DNA of 64,000 nucleotides, from the NCBI GenBank assembly GCA_001247695.2, contig LGRX02027640.1, positions 41,416 to 105,415 of the forward strand. The letters run 5' to 3'. The translations under genes were made by a program, and so were the position numbers. The DNA comes from Cymbomonas tetramitiformis. Taxonomy: Eukaryota > Chlorophyta > Pyramimonadophyceae > Pyramimonadales > Pyramimonadaceae. Shown here in pieces: positions 9,171 through 19,673 of the stretch (positions within the stretch are counted from its first letter, which is position 1; each line of letters starts with the position of its first letter). The notes beneath the pieces are model-generated. The model made no database searches and was not told the DNA's origin. It saw only the letters and a program-made list of their open reading frames with translations.

Positions 9171-10150
9171 TGATATTGTTCATATCAATATCAGTGCACC
9201 CTCAAGAGCATATGGCAAGCCGTTGAGTATATTAAAGACGGCCGCGTGCTGGCATGATGCCTTTTGGGTTTGAAACCCAAACCCAAACATGCCAAACAGC
9301 GAAGGGCTTCCCGTGAGTTCCAGCGCACGTAACTTTGCAAAATACATTGATAAGATGCATATATTTCACTTTCCTGAAGTGCAAGTTTTGCGATAGCTTG
9401 TGCGCGAAGTTAACATATTATTTCTTGGACCCAGATTTATGAGTTTGTATATCACGCTAAAATCTGTGTCAAAGAAATAGTAATACCATTTTGCGCACAG
9501 ACTTTCTTAGACCTTGTGCTTCGAATACATCAAAGATAAATATCTTGGCAATATTTCTACGCAGTTACGTGCGCTAGAACGCACGGGAAGCCCTTCGCTG
9601 TTTAGCATGTATTGGGTTTGGAAACATTCGAACCCAAGCCCAATAGATCTGCCAAAGAAATAAATTGATGGTTTTGCCAACAAGTTATCTCAAACCTTGC
9701 TTGCTTCTGAGAACTGAAAGATATGTGTCTTGTAAATATGTGTGCATAGTTTCGCGCGCTATAACGCACGGGAATTGCTTTTCAGTTTGGCATGTATTGG
9801 GTTTGGGTAAACTCGAACACAAACCCAATAAATCTCCAAAGAAATAAATTGATGGCTTCGTGCACAAGGCTTTTGAGGCCTTAGGCCTTTGGCAACTAAA
9901 AGATATATATCTTAGTGATACTTTTGCAAAGTTACGTGCGCTGGAACTCACGGGAAGCCCTTTGCTGTTTGGCATGTTTGGGTTTGGGTTTGCGGTTTAC
10001 CCAAACCCATGATGTGCAGCACGCGTTTTGCGCATAGCTTACATCAGAGGTTGTGCGTTTGAGGGTGCACCAATATTGCTGTTAGCAATATTGGTGCCAA
10101 GTATTGTGCGCTAGAACGCACGAGAACCCCTCCGCTGTTTGAGTTTTGAT
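9171..10150. repeat. Foldback region with repeats of about 180 bp
   Basis: A block containing GAAGCCCTTCGCTGTTTGGC and GGGTTTGGG occurs at about 9575, 9755, 9935 and 10105 in the forward sense. It occurs once inverted at about 9283-9345. The outer arms include CAGTGCACCCTCAA (near 9195) and TTGAGGGTGCACC (near 10060). No coding potential is visible. It looks like a small foldback element expanded inside the MULE derivative. Confidence 0.6.
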
Positions 10151-10485
10151 GCGATGTGCATGAAACTTATAAGGTCCTATCAGCTTAGCTCGCAGTCGCG
10201 ACTGCAAACTGAGCTGATGCGGCCACGGATCGGCTCAATCAAGAGCTCAAAAACTTCCTAGGAGTCTAAATGATATATCTATGTGCGTGCGAACGTTAGA
10301 AAATGTTTTCCTAATCTAATTTACTCGCAAACAGTGTGGGGTAGACGTGCAGTGAAGCCTTAATTTGATATTCACGGCCGCGAATTTAATATTCACGGCC
10401 GTGAATTCCAGATTCGGGAGGGCGTAAACCGTGTCACGTAACTTATGTGAGAACTGAAGTCGGCTTGGTTGCAAAGACCTGTCTG

Positions 10486-10680
10486 GTATTTTCTCCAAGT
10501 ATTTTCAGACGTGTTCCCAAAGTGACCAAAAACCGTTCGATTGCCAATCGAACGGTTTTTGGTCACTTTGGGAGTGAGATCGTGAGTTTAGGCTTGGTGA
10601 CAACACGCGAGACAACACTGGCGATCGAACGGTTTTTGGTCACTTTGGTAACACGTCTGAAAATACTTAGAGAAAATACT
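10486..10680. mobile_element. Small MITE with inverted ends of about 60 bp
   Basis: The left end GTATTTTCTCCAAGTATTTT and the right end are inverted copies extending through a GTGACCAAAAACCGTTCGAT core. The left arm is immediately followed by an inverted copy of its inner half, giving a near-perfect hairpin with a 28-bp stem at 10514-10571. There is no coding sequence. Confidence 0.75.
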
Positions 10681-11392
10681 TACTGTCTGATTTGTTAAAT
10701 ATGCAATTTTAACTAAAGGCGGACGGCTTTCTCTCCGGGAGTGTGCCCCTGTCCAGCGAAATAAAGATCTCTAAGATTGTATACTAATCTGAGTAATCTT
10801 TTGCTTCAAAATATTATCACATATTCCTACTTAGTATGATGTGGGTACCCGTTTCGCAAAGAAGATGAAAACCCATAGCGCAACTATTGCGGGTTTCAAA
10901 TTCCTTAAATTCCACCCGCTTCCGCCAAATGAACGCGTCATCCCACAACGAGATGTGTGGTTGACCGTTCAGTTTGTGCAATTTGTTTAGGGAAAACAAC
11001 GCATACGAAATACTATTTTTGCTAACGCTTCCCTCATCCGTTGCCCAGGCTCTCTTGCAAACGAGCGCGCGAATGAGGGAAGAAACGCCTAGCGGAAACG
11101 TGGACGCGGTTGACATCCGCGTTTCCGCTAGAGGTGAAATTGCACTGCCAAACGGTCAGTATGTGTTTATTATGCTTATATGATATGCGTGATATGTTCA
11201 TGCTGTGCAGGATGCGTCCCTGTTGGGCGTGAGTCGAGTTGGCTGGCTCGAATCACGCCCATGATTACCCCCCTCACAAGAACCGTCAAGCATCCTAGAT
11301 TCCGAACGGATCTTGCTTCCAACCCTTTCTAATTTGAGCAGAATTGCCTGCACACTCGGTATCGTGGTCAGGAACTCGCGTAGAATTACGTA

Positions 11393-11532
11393 TCCGGTTC
11401 ACTGAAAGCCCCATATCTGGTTCAACGAAAGCCACGTATCTGGTTCAACGAAAGCCCTGTATCTAGTTCAATGAAAGCCCCGTACCTGGTTCAACGAAAG
11501 CCCCGTATCTGGTTCAATGAAAGCCCCGTAAT
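11393..11532 (+). repeat. 23-bp tandem repeat, about six copies
   Basis: The unit is close to TATCTGGTTCAACGAAAGCC plus CCG, repeated with a few substitutions. It lies inside the MULE-derived element and is noncoding. Confidence 0.85.
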
Positions 11533-11640
11533 CTTGCTTGCGCAAACAAAGTTGTTCCTAACACTTATTATGTAGTCAACTGTACAAGGGAACCGTGGAA
11601 AGCAAGGGCAACGCACCTTTCATTTTTGATGGAGAATCTT

Positions 11641-11769
11641 TTACCCTGTCCTCTTTCTTGAATAGAGGACAATAAAATGCATACCATCAGTGTGTTCAAC
11701 AGTACAACGATACCCGCCGTTGTCGCAAGAAAGGCACACCCTGCCGTACTTTTTCGGAGGCTTCCTCAT
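11641..11769 (-). pseudogene. Truncated copy of the MULE minus-strand small Cys ORF
   Basis: From an ATG at 11769 this minus-strand ORF begins MRKPPKKYGRVCLSCDNGG and ends after 42 codons. The start matches the longer minus-strand ORF at 40133-40480 in the autonomous MULE (MRKPPKNYTRVCLSCDKGG). The C-terminal part has been lost or has diverged. Conservation of this peptide between two copies suggests it was once coding. Confidence 0.5.
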
Positions 11770-11927
11770 GTTTGCAATAACCAAGTGAACCGAGGTGGGG
11801 TGGGGGCAAAATAATTCAAACGGTGATATTAGACGCATGTGCATGTGTCACAAACATATTCTCCAAAAACAGATCGAAATTTCTATTCCCCATTTTGCAC
11901 TTATCTATTCCTCGATAACCTTTTTTC

Positions 11928-12156
11928 CATTCTGGCACTCGTTCGGATACAGCGAGGGCGGGTGCGCGTTACAACTGTGGTGATAAAAATTGCTACACAG
12001 TTTGCACCTCAAGGCGGCTAACCAGGGATTCTTGCAGGCGCTACAAGGTCCGGCCTTTCCTTGCTTGGCCATTGCTTTCAGCCCGTGGTGCGCGATACTT
12101 TCTTTTCGAGTGCTCGACATGTCACTTTTAAAGAGAGATCTGCAAGCCTTGGACAT
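11928..12156 (-). pseudogene. Cysteine-rich zinc-finger gene, 5' fragment
   Basis: A minus-strand ORF starts at an ATG at 12156. It carries a Lys/Arg-rich lead, then CSACKNP, CKLCSNFYHHSC and NECQN before entering the MULE end, where it stops after eight element-derived codons. The Cys/His spacing indicates a zinc-binding domain that continues in the fragment at 8509-8716. The fold could be the C-terminal Cys-rich domain of a piggyBac-like transposase or a PHD-like module. No catalytic transposase domain is visible nearby, so function is unassigned. Confidence 0.55.
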
Positions 12157-12182
12157 GTATGTCGTGCCTATAAGTTTAGCAT

Positions 12183-12247
12183 AAAGCAGTTAACATTTAG
12201 CGGGTCCATCGACATCGTGAAGTCGACGGACCCGCTAAACTGCTTTG
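12183..12247. repeat. Hairpin of about 65 bp
   Basis: TTTAGCGGGTCC...GTCGACGGACCCGCTAAA forms a stem with outer arms AAAGCAGTT and CTGCTTT. It lies between the broken zinc-finger gene and the palindrome array and may be a tiny MITE. Confidence 0.75.
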
Positions 12248-12299
12248 TGTGAGGATCATGGGCTCTTGTGTGTCGATCGGGGTGAAAATCCATTCGCTC

Positions 12300-12760
12300 C
12301 TGAACAACTGTGCGCGTTCGTCGATTATATCGGATCCTATAAGATCGACGCACTTCCAAAAACAATAGGTGTTTATGTCTGATATCGGACTTTCATAAAA
12401 TGTGCGCATGCGTCGATCTGATCGGGTGATAAAAGATCGACGCACCCAAACAAATTCTTGCACTGGAATCCCAAACGAATAAGGCCACGTACGCTCATGC
12501 ACATTTGTGCGGATTCGTCGATTAATCAGAATAATAGATCATCGACGCACGCGCACAAATGATTCGGGTATTGTTGTCGGTTGAGGACTTATGAAGTTCG
12601 TACGCTTTGCGCATGCGTCGATTAGATCGGGTGGCGGAAGATCGACGCACCCGAAACAATTGCCTCACTATAATCCCCGATGAATCGTGCCACACACGCA
12701 CATGCACATCTGTGCGCGTGCGTCGATTAATCTAAATGTTGGATGATCAATGCACGCGCT
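12300..12760. repeat. Array of five palindromes at about 103-bp spacing
   Basis: Imperfect dyads with arms TGCGTCGAT and ATCGACGCA lie at about 12309, 12401, 12505, 12608 and 12711. Each has a 16-25 bp centre. Units 2 and 4 resemble each other most, as do 3 and 5, so the true unit is about 206 bp. The array ends about 100 bp before the ATG at 12866. Confidence 0.8.
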
Positions 12761-12865
12761 CAACCGTTGGACCATCCGGTGTCGCCTGTGGGCATGCTCA
12801 TAATTGCTATGTTATTCACACCCTAGCTAACTTAGGGAAGTTCAAATATTCTGAAAGTAAGCAAC

Positions 12866-13756
12866 ATGGCACCGCGTAAGGCGCTTGAGGAAATTTTGCC
12901 ATACCTTATTGCGATAGGAACCTTAGCGGAATGTATTCCTCAGGATAAATGGCCGCTTCCACCAGAATGCAACGCTGAAGTTGTGCCAGGGAACACTAGC
13001 CATGCCAAACTATTCGATTGGCATATTGTATTTACGCGTACTGGAGCAGTGAAATGGCAATGGGCTCGGAAGGGGACTCCCGAGCCATTGACTTCGTACT
13101 ATGGGGAGCGAAAGCCTGGACTGGATTATAGCTGGCAGCATATTATCGTCCACCCTTCGGATGCTCTACGCCGCTGGGAGCGTAATAGGGGCGGCGGCTG
13201 GTTTCTGGAAGACGCCACTCAGTTGAAGGCGCCGGTAGCGCCATTCTCATTACCGATCAGCAGCATTGGGCGCGGGAATCCGACGATTGTGATTGACGAT
13301 GACGAATATCGTGGAATTCCCTACACGGGGCGTAAGCCTGTACACTCAGAGCCTACAGACAGTGACGATTCGGTTACAGGCGCTGTGTCCTGGAGTAAAG
13401 AGAAGTTACCGGATTCTGATGACAATGATGACGCGGGTGTCACTAACAGTAAGGAGAAGCTACCAGGTTCGGATGACAACGATGACGCGGGTGTCACATA
13501 TGACATGGACACTGCCAGTCCGAAATGGGAGCCAACCTCGCCCGAATATGATGACACCGAGGATGACGTCAGCGAGTTCGATGACTTGGTAGCTGACGAT
13601 GCTGAAGAACAAGCTGAAGCTCGAAGGTTGAAGAGACTGGGACTGCAATTGATCATGGATGAGAAGGGTGAACTTATCTGGGTGCCAAACAAAGGGCACT
13701 TCCCCGACCTCACCTGTTCAGCCAGAGGATCCGCCTATCACCGAGCAGGAGTCTGA
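12866..13756 (+). CDS. Unknown acidic protein sharing a module with non-LTR ORF1
   Basis: The ATG at 12866 opens 296 codons. The N-terminal third is Trp-rich and includes KWQWARKG and RRWERNRGGGW. The middle contains DDEYRGIPYTGRKP. Then come two 18-codon tandem repeats around SKEKLPDSDDNDDAGVT (13395-13500) and a long Asp/Glu-rich region. The YRGIPYTG motif and a similar RNGGG segment recur in the 1,272-codon protein of the 14-kb non-LTR element, so the proteins are probably related. Codons 40-131 coincide exactly with a copy of the gypsy LTR. After about 13690 the coding character moves to the next frame and continues to 14030, so a frameshift has probably cut the protein. I do not recognise a function. 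Confidence 0.6.
   Translation: MAPRKALEEILPYLIAIGTLAECIPQDKWPLPPECNAEVVPGNTSHAKLFDWHIVFTRTGAVKWQWARKGTPEPLTSYYGERKPGLDYSWQHIIVHPSDALRRWERNRGGGWFLEDATQLKAPVAPFSLPISSIGRGNPTIVIDDDEYRGIPYTGRKPVHSEPTDSDDSVTGAVSWSKEKLPDSDDNDDAGVTNSKEKLPGSDDNDDAGVTYDMDTASPKWEPTSPEYDDTEDDVSEFDDLVADDAEEQAEARRLKRLGLQLIMDEKGELIWVPNKGHFPDLTCSARGSAYHRAGV
12982..13259 (+). repeat. Near-identical copy of the gypsy 3' LTR inside an ORF
   Basis: All 278 bp match 8231-8508 except for about two bases near 13166. It has the same TG...CA limits, but the flanking 5-mers (GAAGT and GCAGC) do not form a target duplication, and the segment is in frame with coding sequence on both sides. Confidence 0.85.
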
Positions 13757-14030
13757 GGCCATATCTGAGGATGCCCCAGCCTCTGTGGTGGAGACTGTTC
13801 ATGCACCACCGAAGAAACCTTATGGGTCAGATACTGGATTGACTTCAATGGGTGAGAATAAGGCTGGGGTGTCTGAAGAGACGAAGAGGCAACCTAGGAA
13901 ATATCCGAGATGTTGGACACATGAGTATATAACTCAATTGAAGTATTCCATAAGAAGTGACAGTGATGAAGAAGAAGTGCTTGACGTGGCTCCTCGTAGG
14001 AAGAAAGCAAAGATCAGCAAGGGACAATGA
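13692..14030 (+). pseudogene. Frame-shifted C-terminal part of the 12866 gene
   Basis: Frame 3 reads on from about 13692 with an acidic Pro/Glu-rich stretch (PVQPEDPPITEQESEA) and a basic C terminus containing RRKKAKISKG, a plausible nuclear signal, ending at TGA 14028-14030. Frame 2 upstream loses its composition bias at the same point, which argues for a +1 shift near the A-rich CAAACAAAGGG. No splice sites that would explain it stand out. Confidence 0.5.
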
Positions 14031-14102
14031 AATCAACTGTCTTGATTAGGATTGTCCAAATGCAGATTCTCTGATTAGGATTTGTATAGGTGGCAGATGA
14101 TG

Positions 14103-14372
14103 ATATCAAGGTAAGGTTTGCGCGGAGTCCAAAAATGCAAAAACTTTTCAAAAATCTTTTATTTAATAAATAGGTTGCCCAGAGCACCCTGTACATATTG
14201 CGCACTTCAGGTATCAAATTGATCACGTCAATGAAAAGTTATGGTCGATACCGCTCGGTCACCCCCCATACTTAACCATACTTAAGCGCAAACTTAAATC
14301 GCTCGTATCTCAAAATCTAGATTTTGAAAAGTTTTTGCATTTTTGGACTCCGCGCAAACCTTACCTTGATAT
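14103..14372. mobile_element. MITE of about 270 bp with terminal inverted repeats of about 50 bp
   Basis: Left ATATCAAGGTAAGGTTTGCG and right CGCAAACCTTACCTTGATAT are mirror copies continuing through a GGAGTCCAAAAATGCAAAA core. The interior is AT-rich and noncoding. The superfamily cannot be fixed from the ends. Confidence 0.85.
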
Positions 14373-14548
14373 GCCAGCCGACATGGGACAGATCGATTAG
14401 AGATATGAACTGCGCGACTTGAAAGTATAAGACTTGAATATTGCCCATTTGGAGGCTGTTCTAACTTGAAGTAACTATTTGGAGGAGCTGTTGCTCAACC
14501 TTTTAATTTACTGGTCAATCTTTCCTGCCATAAAGATATTGCAATTGC

Positions 14549-17395
14549 TTGAATTGTAGCCTTGTTCAGAAGTCGCAGAGCTGGAGGGCATGCTTACGCA
14601 TGTCACAAAGATATGGACGAGCACTAGCACACGCGAGGGCGGAACGGCTGATCAGGAAAAAGCGCAAACTGGTAGAGCTGCTGCTGGCAAAGGAAGCTTG
14701 GATCGCTTACATAGAGGAAATAGGCAGCACTGGTTGGGCCCTCTTGACAATCTCTTCTCGCGTCACCCCGAAAAGATTGCACCTACTTTGAGCGAGTTCG
14801 TGTCCAAGCAGTCCCCGGATGTTCAGCGCGATGTTGTTCAAGAACTGTGCGGCACAAATGCCGGGTTTGGTATGCTATTGATAGAAAATGTAAAGGAGGG
14901 ATTCACCTGGTTAGCGCGTAGCGCCTCCAAGCTTCACGTGAATATGTGCATGGCCACTGCTGCAATGATCTGCGGGGAGAATTTTCGCACGCACGGATTT
15001 TCTGTGACTTCCTCTGCGGAGCTGCTAGGAGTACACCGGCGTGTTGTGGAGAGTGCTTTACGAGGGCGCGAGGCCTTAAGTAATGGTTGTACGGTGGGCC
15101 TTCAACCTGATGAGAACTCGGTACCCGATCTGGTGCGTGGGACGCGGAACACTTCTGAAAGCAAGGAACAGGTGCAGAATCTGGTTCGCGAGTACTGGCT
15201 CTCAAACACGAGGGTCAGTCCTTGCAAAAAGGACGTCGTCCTTGCGCGCGACTCTGCTGGAAAGCTTCTGCAGCCTAATCAGTTCGTCTCCAAGCAATGG
15301 TTGGAATCTTCACAAGTTTCTCTGTTTATGCGGTTCCAAGCAAGACACCCGGAAATTAAAATGAAGCAGCGAACATTCGAGGGTCTCAAGCCCAAGAATG
15401 TGGTACGTCTTCGCAGGCAGGACAACATAACTTGCACGTGCAGGTACCACGAAGACTTTCGGATGGTGCTTGGGGGCTTCAATCGGACAAGGGAGACCTT
15501 GCATTCTGGCTGTGCATGCAAGGAGGAGTGCTGTCCGCGCATTCCTTGGAGCACCGACTCTACAAGGAAGGTCATAGAGGGGACCGAAGAGGTTTGCGAC
15601 ATTGTTAAGGTGGGAACGTCAACGAGCCAGTTCGCCGAGAGTTTGCTTTGTCCCCGACCGGGAGACTCGCATAGGATTGAATGCCTGAAGGGGGAGTGTC
15701 CGGATTGCGGGGGTCTTGCTAATTTGCAATTGTGTGCAACGGAACTCACGTCTCAACGGCTTGTGGAATGGAAGTGTTATGAAAACCTAGCAACCGGTCA
15801 CGTTACCGACGATGGGGAAGCGGTTAAGCGGTTGCAATTTGTGCACAAGAGAACTCCAGTAGGGGAACTGGTGTACAAGTTACAACAACTATTACTTGGG
15901 CACGAACCTGGGAAGTCCAAGAACTGCGAATGCCGAGGGAGTTTTGTGCACAACACCGCGGTTGAAGGGAACCCGGGAACATGGGCGATTCGTGAACTTG
16001 ATGGTTCCGGAACGTGCCCCTTCCTTCGCCCTTATGCCTACCATACTTTCATGGCGCTGCACCAACACCGGCACTATCGACAGTGTGTGGATAATCTACC
16101 GTTGGGGCATTGCTGTGTTGTCTTTGACTTTTCGGAGAATCACAAGTTGACCATTCCCCGCGCGGCACAAAGTATGCATTGGGTGCTAAAGCAGGCAACC
16201 ATTTTGGTGTGTGTGCTATGGCGACACGCATCCTTGGAGGTTGATGGAGTGGAGAGCACCTCCGAAAATCCGGTGATAATCAAGGACTGTCTTTACTTTT
16301 TGAGCGATGACCGTGCGTGTGCACGACCACCACTTTGTTCGGTACATGCGGAAAACGATTATCGAGGACTACTTTGTGGGCCGGGGTTTGGCGAAACCGG
16401 TGTTCTTGCACGAGTGGGTTGATGGTAGTGGGTGCCAAAATAAGTGTGCGGCGGGTTTCGCGGATGTTGGGAAGAGTAAGGCGGAGTGGTACTTGGGTGT
16501 CCCTTGTCAAAGGAACTTTTTTGAGACGGCACACGCAAAAGGGGAACAAGATGCGGCGGGTGCACATGTGAAACACGCGGCGGCCACGGCCGTGATATCG
16601 GAGGGGGACGAGTTCTATGCAAACATAAATTGCGCGGGGGATTTGCACCGGTTCTGTGTTGCACGACTTTCCCGTCCGGCACCCACTACTTATATGAAGA
16701 GCAAGGTCACTTTCAATGCGCGGCACTTCTATCTTGTACCCGAAAGTCCCCTACACGAGGAGCCCGGGGGAATGCGCGCGGTTGACCGGACGGGTGAAGC
16801 GTATCAGTCGGTTGACGGCACGCTGCGTATGCACAGCGTTCGCGCGGGGGTTGGTGAAGGGCGCCTCCTATTTCGGGACCGCTCTTGCGATTGCGCCCAT
16901 TGCTATGCTCAATGCACACACCCGGTGCCGGACTCCTCCCGGTGCTTGGAGAAAGCTCATGTCGACTCTTGGAGGGAGGTGGAGTTGCGTGCGGCGTCGG
17001 GAGCGGAAGCGAGACAAGTGCGCATGATGGTGGAGCGGTATGCGACGGAGGTGAGTTTGGAGGTGCGGCGGGGAAGCGTTTTTGCGGTGCGGGTCGAAGG
17101 GGACGCCGCACATTCCTACTACTTGGTCAAGGCCTTGGCCTCAAGCATGCAAGTAGATTGTGAAATGCAAGAGGATGACTATGGTGTCACACACGGTCCT
17201 GGCTCCTGGGTGATCTCCGGTCGATACTTTGAATGGAAGGATGAGGGGGGACGGGACGCATACGTTTTGGACACCTCCAAGAAATGCCTCATTCCATGCG
17301 AGGCGGTGATAGCGACGGAGGTGCCCTTAATTCGGCAGGGTGCTGAATATTTCATATCGGATCGGACCCATCAGCGCCTGTTAGCGTTGGTATAG
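14549..17395 (+). pseudogene. DDE-type transposase with two frameshifts
   Basis: The main ORF is 14590-16422 (frame 1) and the rest is 16307-17395 (frame 2). They join within LSDDR / VHDHHFVRYM, near 16300-16330, so one indel breaks the gene. The first 60 codons look more protein-like in another frame (14549-14740), suggesting a second shift. A Cys/His cluster appears as CTCRYHEDFRMVLGGFNR, CACKEECC and CLKGECPDCGG. The catalytic region shows FDFSENH (D at about 16126), LSDD, EWVDGSGCQNK and ETAHAKGEQDAAG. This layout matches a family of uncharacterised transposase-like proteins common in marine invertebrates and algae, with motifs like MDFAENR and HGKGxSD. The superfamily name is uncertain. 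No terminal repeats were found. Confidence 0.65.
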
Positions 17396-18265
17396 ATATG
17401 GAAGTGATATAGACAAGATGTCCCCCTTATCGTTTGTATTATTGATATGTAGCAATAACCTCGGATTTGATTCAAACAATGTTTTGTATGTACCTTCATA
17501 TGACATGAATTATTACACTCGCTTTCCCGAGTGCGCATATGCATTCTTGCACCTCTTTATCTCTTCAAGAGATCATAACCCACTCGGTTATTTCCATGTT
17601 GGAGAAATGTATATGATTCTTTGTAGAATTTGCATTATCATATTTGTATGGAATCCATATGCACATATAGCGATTTCATACATCCCCGACGCGGTTCACA
17701 TTCGGAACATTCGGAGAACGTCCCGATACCTTTAGACTACCTCTAATGCTCACCCAAGTGCCCGAAATCTCAAAGTTGAAAAAATAGTCAATTTGGAAAT
17801 TAACGTTCTCAATGAGAATAACAAAAACGAATCGGTTTTCATAAATTATTGTCTACTTCACATTTAACGCGCATACGAAAGATTCGGAGAGACGTTTCCA
17901 CCTCGGGTGGGCACCCAACTGCCCGAAATCTCAGAGTTGAAAAAATAGTCAATTTGGAATATGATATTGTCATACGAAATATGAAAAAATAAGTCATTAT
18001 ATATTCTTAAACCCTCTTTAGAAAAATTATGCGCCTCTGCATACTTAAGCTTACCAACTAATTTTGCAACCCATCATGATGGGGTAAGTATAATTAAGAA
18101 TAATATCTGATATTTTCATATATGCGTATTATTAGTTAAGTCGTTTCTGAATTTTGAGTATAAATCTGTAGATTGATTCTGAATATAATTATTTCGTGAC
18201 GCAGGTACACGAATAAAGACTCGAACGAGTCTCATTTCAGATTTTACAGCAAGGGAATATCTCTG
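17396..18265. other. AT-rich intergenic DNA with one dispersed repeat
   Basis: No convincing gene. A segment of about 50 bp containing CCGAAATCTCAAAGTTGAAA and a following A/T run is present at 17751-17805 and 17906-17960. A 105-codon ORF at 17418-17735 has no recognisable features. Confidence 0.5.
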
Positions 18266-19207
18266 GTGGCTTTGTTTGCTTCTTGGGCAAAATATAAATC
18301 GACGAGGAAGGATCGAAACCGTGAGAAGGTGAAGATTACTAAAAATGGATTTTTCCAAATGATCGATGCCTTTTATGACACTAAATTAAGACCTCTTCCA
18401 CTCGGAATGCCACGAATATTACAGTACATGATCGAGAGTGGTTTATACGTTCCAGCGAATAATTGGGTAACGCCGACTGGTGACCGTGGGATGCATGCTA
18501 TGAAGGCCATGGCTTATCGACGCCTGTTTGAACATAACCATGGAGATCTCGCGCGGATCACCGACGTTATATTAGTCTTCTTCAACACCGATGCAGCCTA
18601 CGATGAACGTTACCAAGGCGATGACACGACGACAAGCGATTCTTCGGCGGAAGCCCCGACGCCATGAGGATCAGATGACGATGACGATGACGATGGCTCA
18701 TCATCCGACCACAGTCGTGTCGAGAAGCGTCGTATTCGTCGACATGTTGATAGACGAGTTCCGAATAAAAGGAAACGGGGGAGGCGAGCGACCACCGAAA
18801 AGACCAATCGTCGTCGTGAAGCTAGGCGAGCTCGTCGTGCCCGAGCTGGCCCGATACACGATGACGATCACTCCATTCGTCGTTGGGAGACTCCGAACGA
18901 CAATATGGACGGTGTGTCATTTTCCGAGGCTGTGCGAATGGCCACAGAGACCCAAGTCGAGTATACTCGATTTACGGGTGTCCCGCCTCGTCGGATTTCA
19001 GACAACGGTCCCGATGAAGATGACGAAGGCAACTCGACCAGAACTTTTGGCACAGAAAATGAGACACGTGGCAACGATCCCGATCATGGAGACGGTAAGT
19101 GTTGTGTTCCCGGTTGTGGGATGCCAGTGGATATAGCATGTGACAAGTGTCAAGAATTCGTTTGTTTCAGCCATACCGCTTACGAGTGTTGCCAACCGAT
19201 AGATTAA
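18266..19207 (+). pseudogene. Zinc-finger protein gene with one in-frame TGA
   Basis: Frame 2 is open over about 313 codons except for TGA at 18665-18667. Before it lies a mixed globular region (KITKNGFFQMIDAFYDTK). After it come a poly-Asp stretch, a very Arg-rich segment and a C-terminal zinc-binding motif, CCVPGCGMPVDIACDKCQEF plus HTAYECC. The start shown is a GTG; the frame is also open upstream. The Cys-rich tail resembles those at piggyBac-type transposase C termini, but no DDE domain is present. It may be the 3' remnant of a transposase gene. Confidence 0.5.
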
Positions 19208-19673
19208 GGCAGAGCCGCGGCCTTTGCCCTCGATTTTTGTGAACTAGCTCTAGTTTATTGGATTTGGATTTCGAGTCACAGCCCACGTAAGGCGAACTGA
19301 CAGTTCTGGGTTTATATCGAGTTTGTTCACAGTACCGTATTTGATTTTTAGTAAATATTTTTTATGATTTTAGCTTTGAATATAAATTTTGAAAGATTCA
19401 GACGTTGCACAGACGCATAAGCAGTGTCACTCTGCTCGTGTGTCACAGGAAATGACTGTAAATGACGTACCACGCGGTACGCGTACAGTACGCGGCCGCT
19501 TCGCGGCCTTCGTTATTGTATTAAATTAAGTTTCATGGACATAAGAAAATGTCTTTTACAATTTAATAATCATTAATAGAGGATCACACCAAATTTACAT
19601 AAACAAGGACCCCCAACACGCCTCTATCAGTAGACTGCACAAAGATTGCCTCACATTTTACACACCTCGTGTC
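19208..19673. other. Intergenic spacer
   Basis: AT-rich. The only structure seen is a cluster of short palindromes around 19470-19510 (CGCGGTACGCG, GGCCGCTTCGCGGCC). No gene recognised. Confidence 0.5.

Larger units (their letters stand above)
8717..11927. mobile_element. Non-autonomous MULE-derived element with TIRs of about 55 bp
   Basis: The ends are inverted repeats sharing GTGCAAAATGGGGAATAG and following sequence (about 8737-8782 and 11863-11908). They match the TIRs of the transposase-bearing MULE at 38425-40632. The right-hand 250 bp or so is also homologous to that element. No transposase is present; the interior holds a foldback repeat region, a smaller MITE and a tandem array. Outermost bases are TAGCATAATG on the left and CCTTTTTTC on the right, the reverse of the arrangement in the other copy. 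Flanks show only an imperfect similarity of about 10 bp, not a clear target duplication. It interrupts a minus-strand zinc-finger gene. Confidence 0.8.

Noticed and set aside
17418..17735. 105-codon ORF
   Set aside because: No domain, AT-rich, no supporting context.
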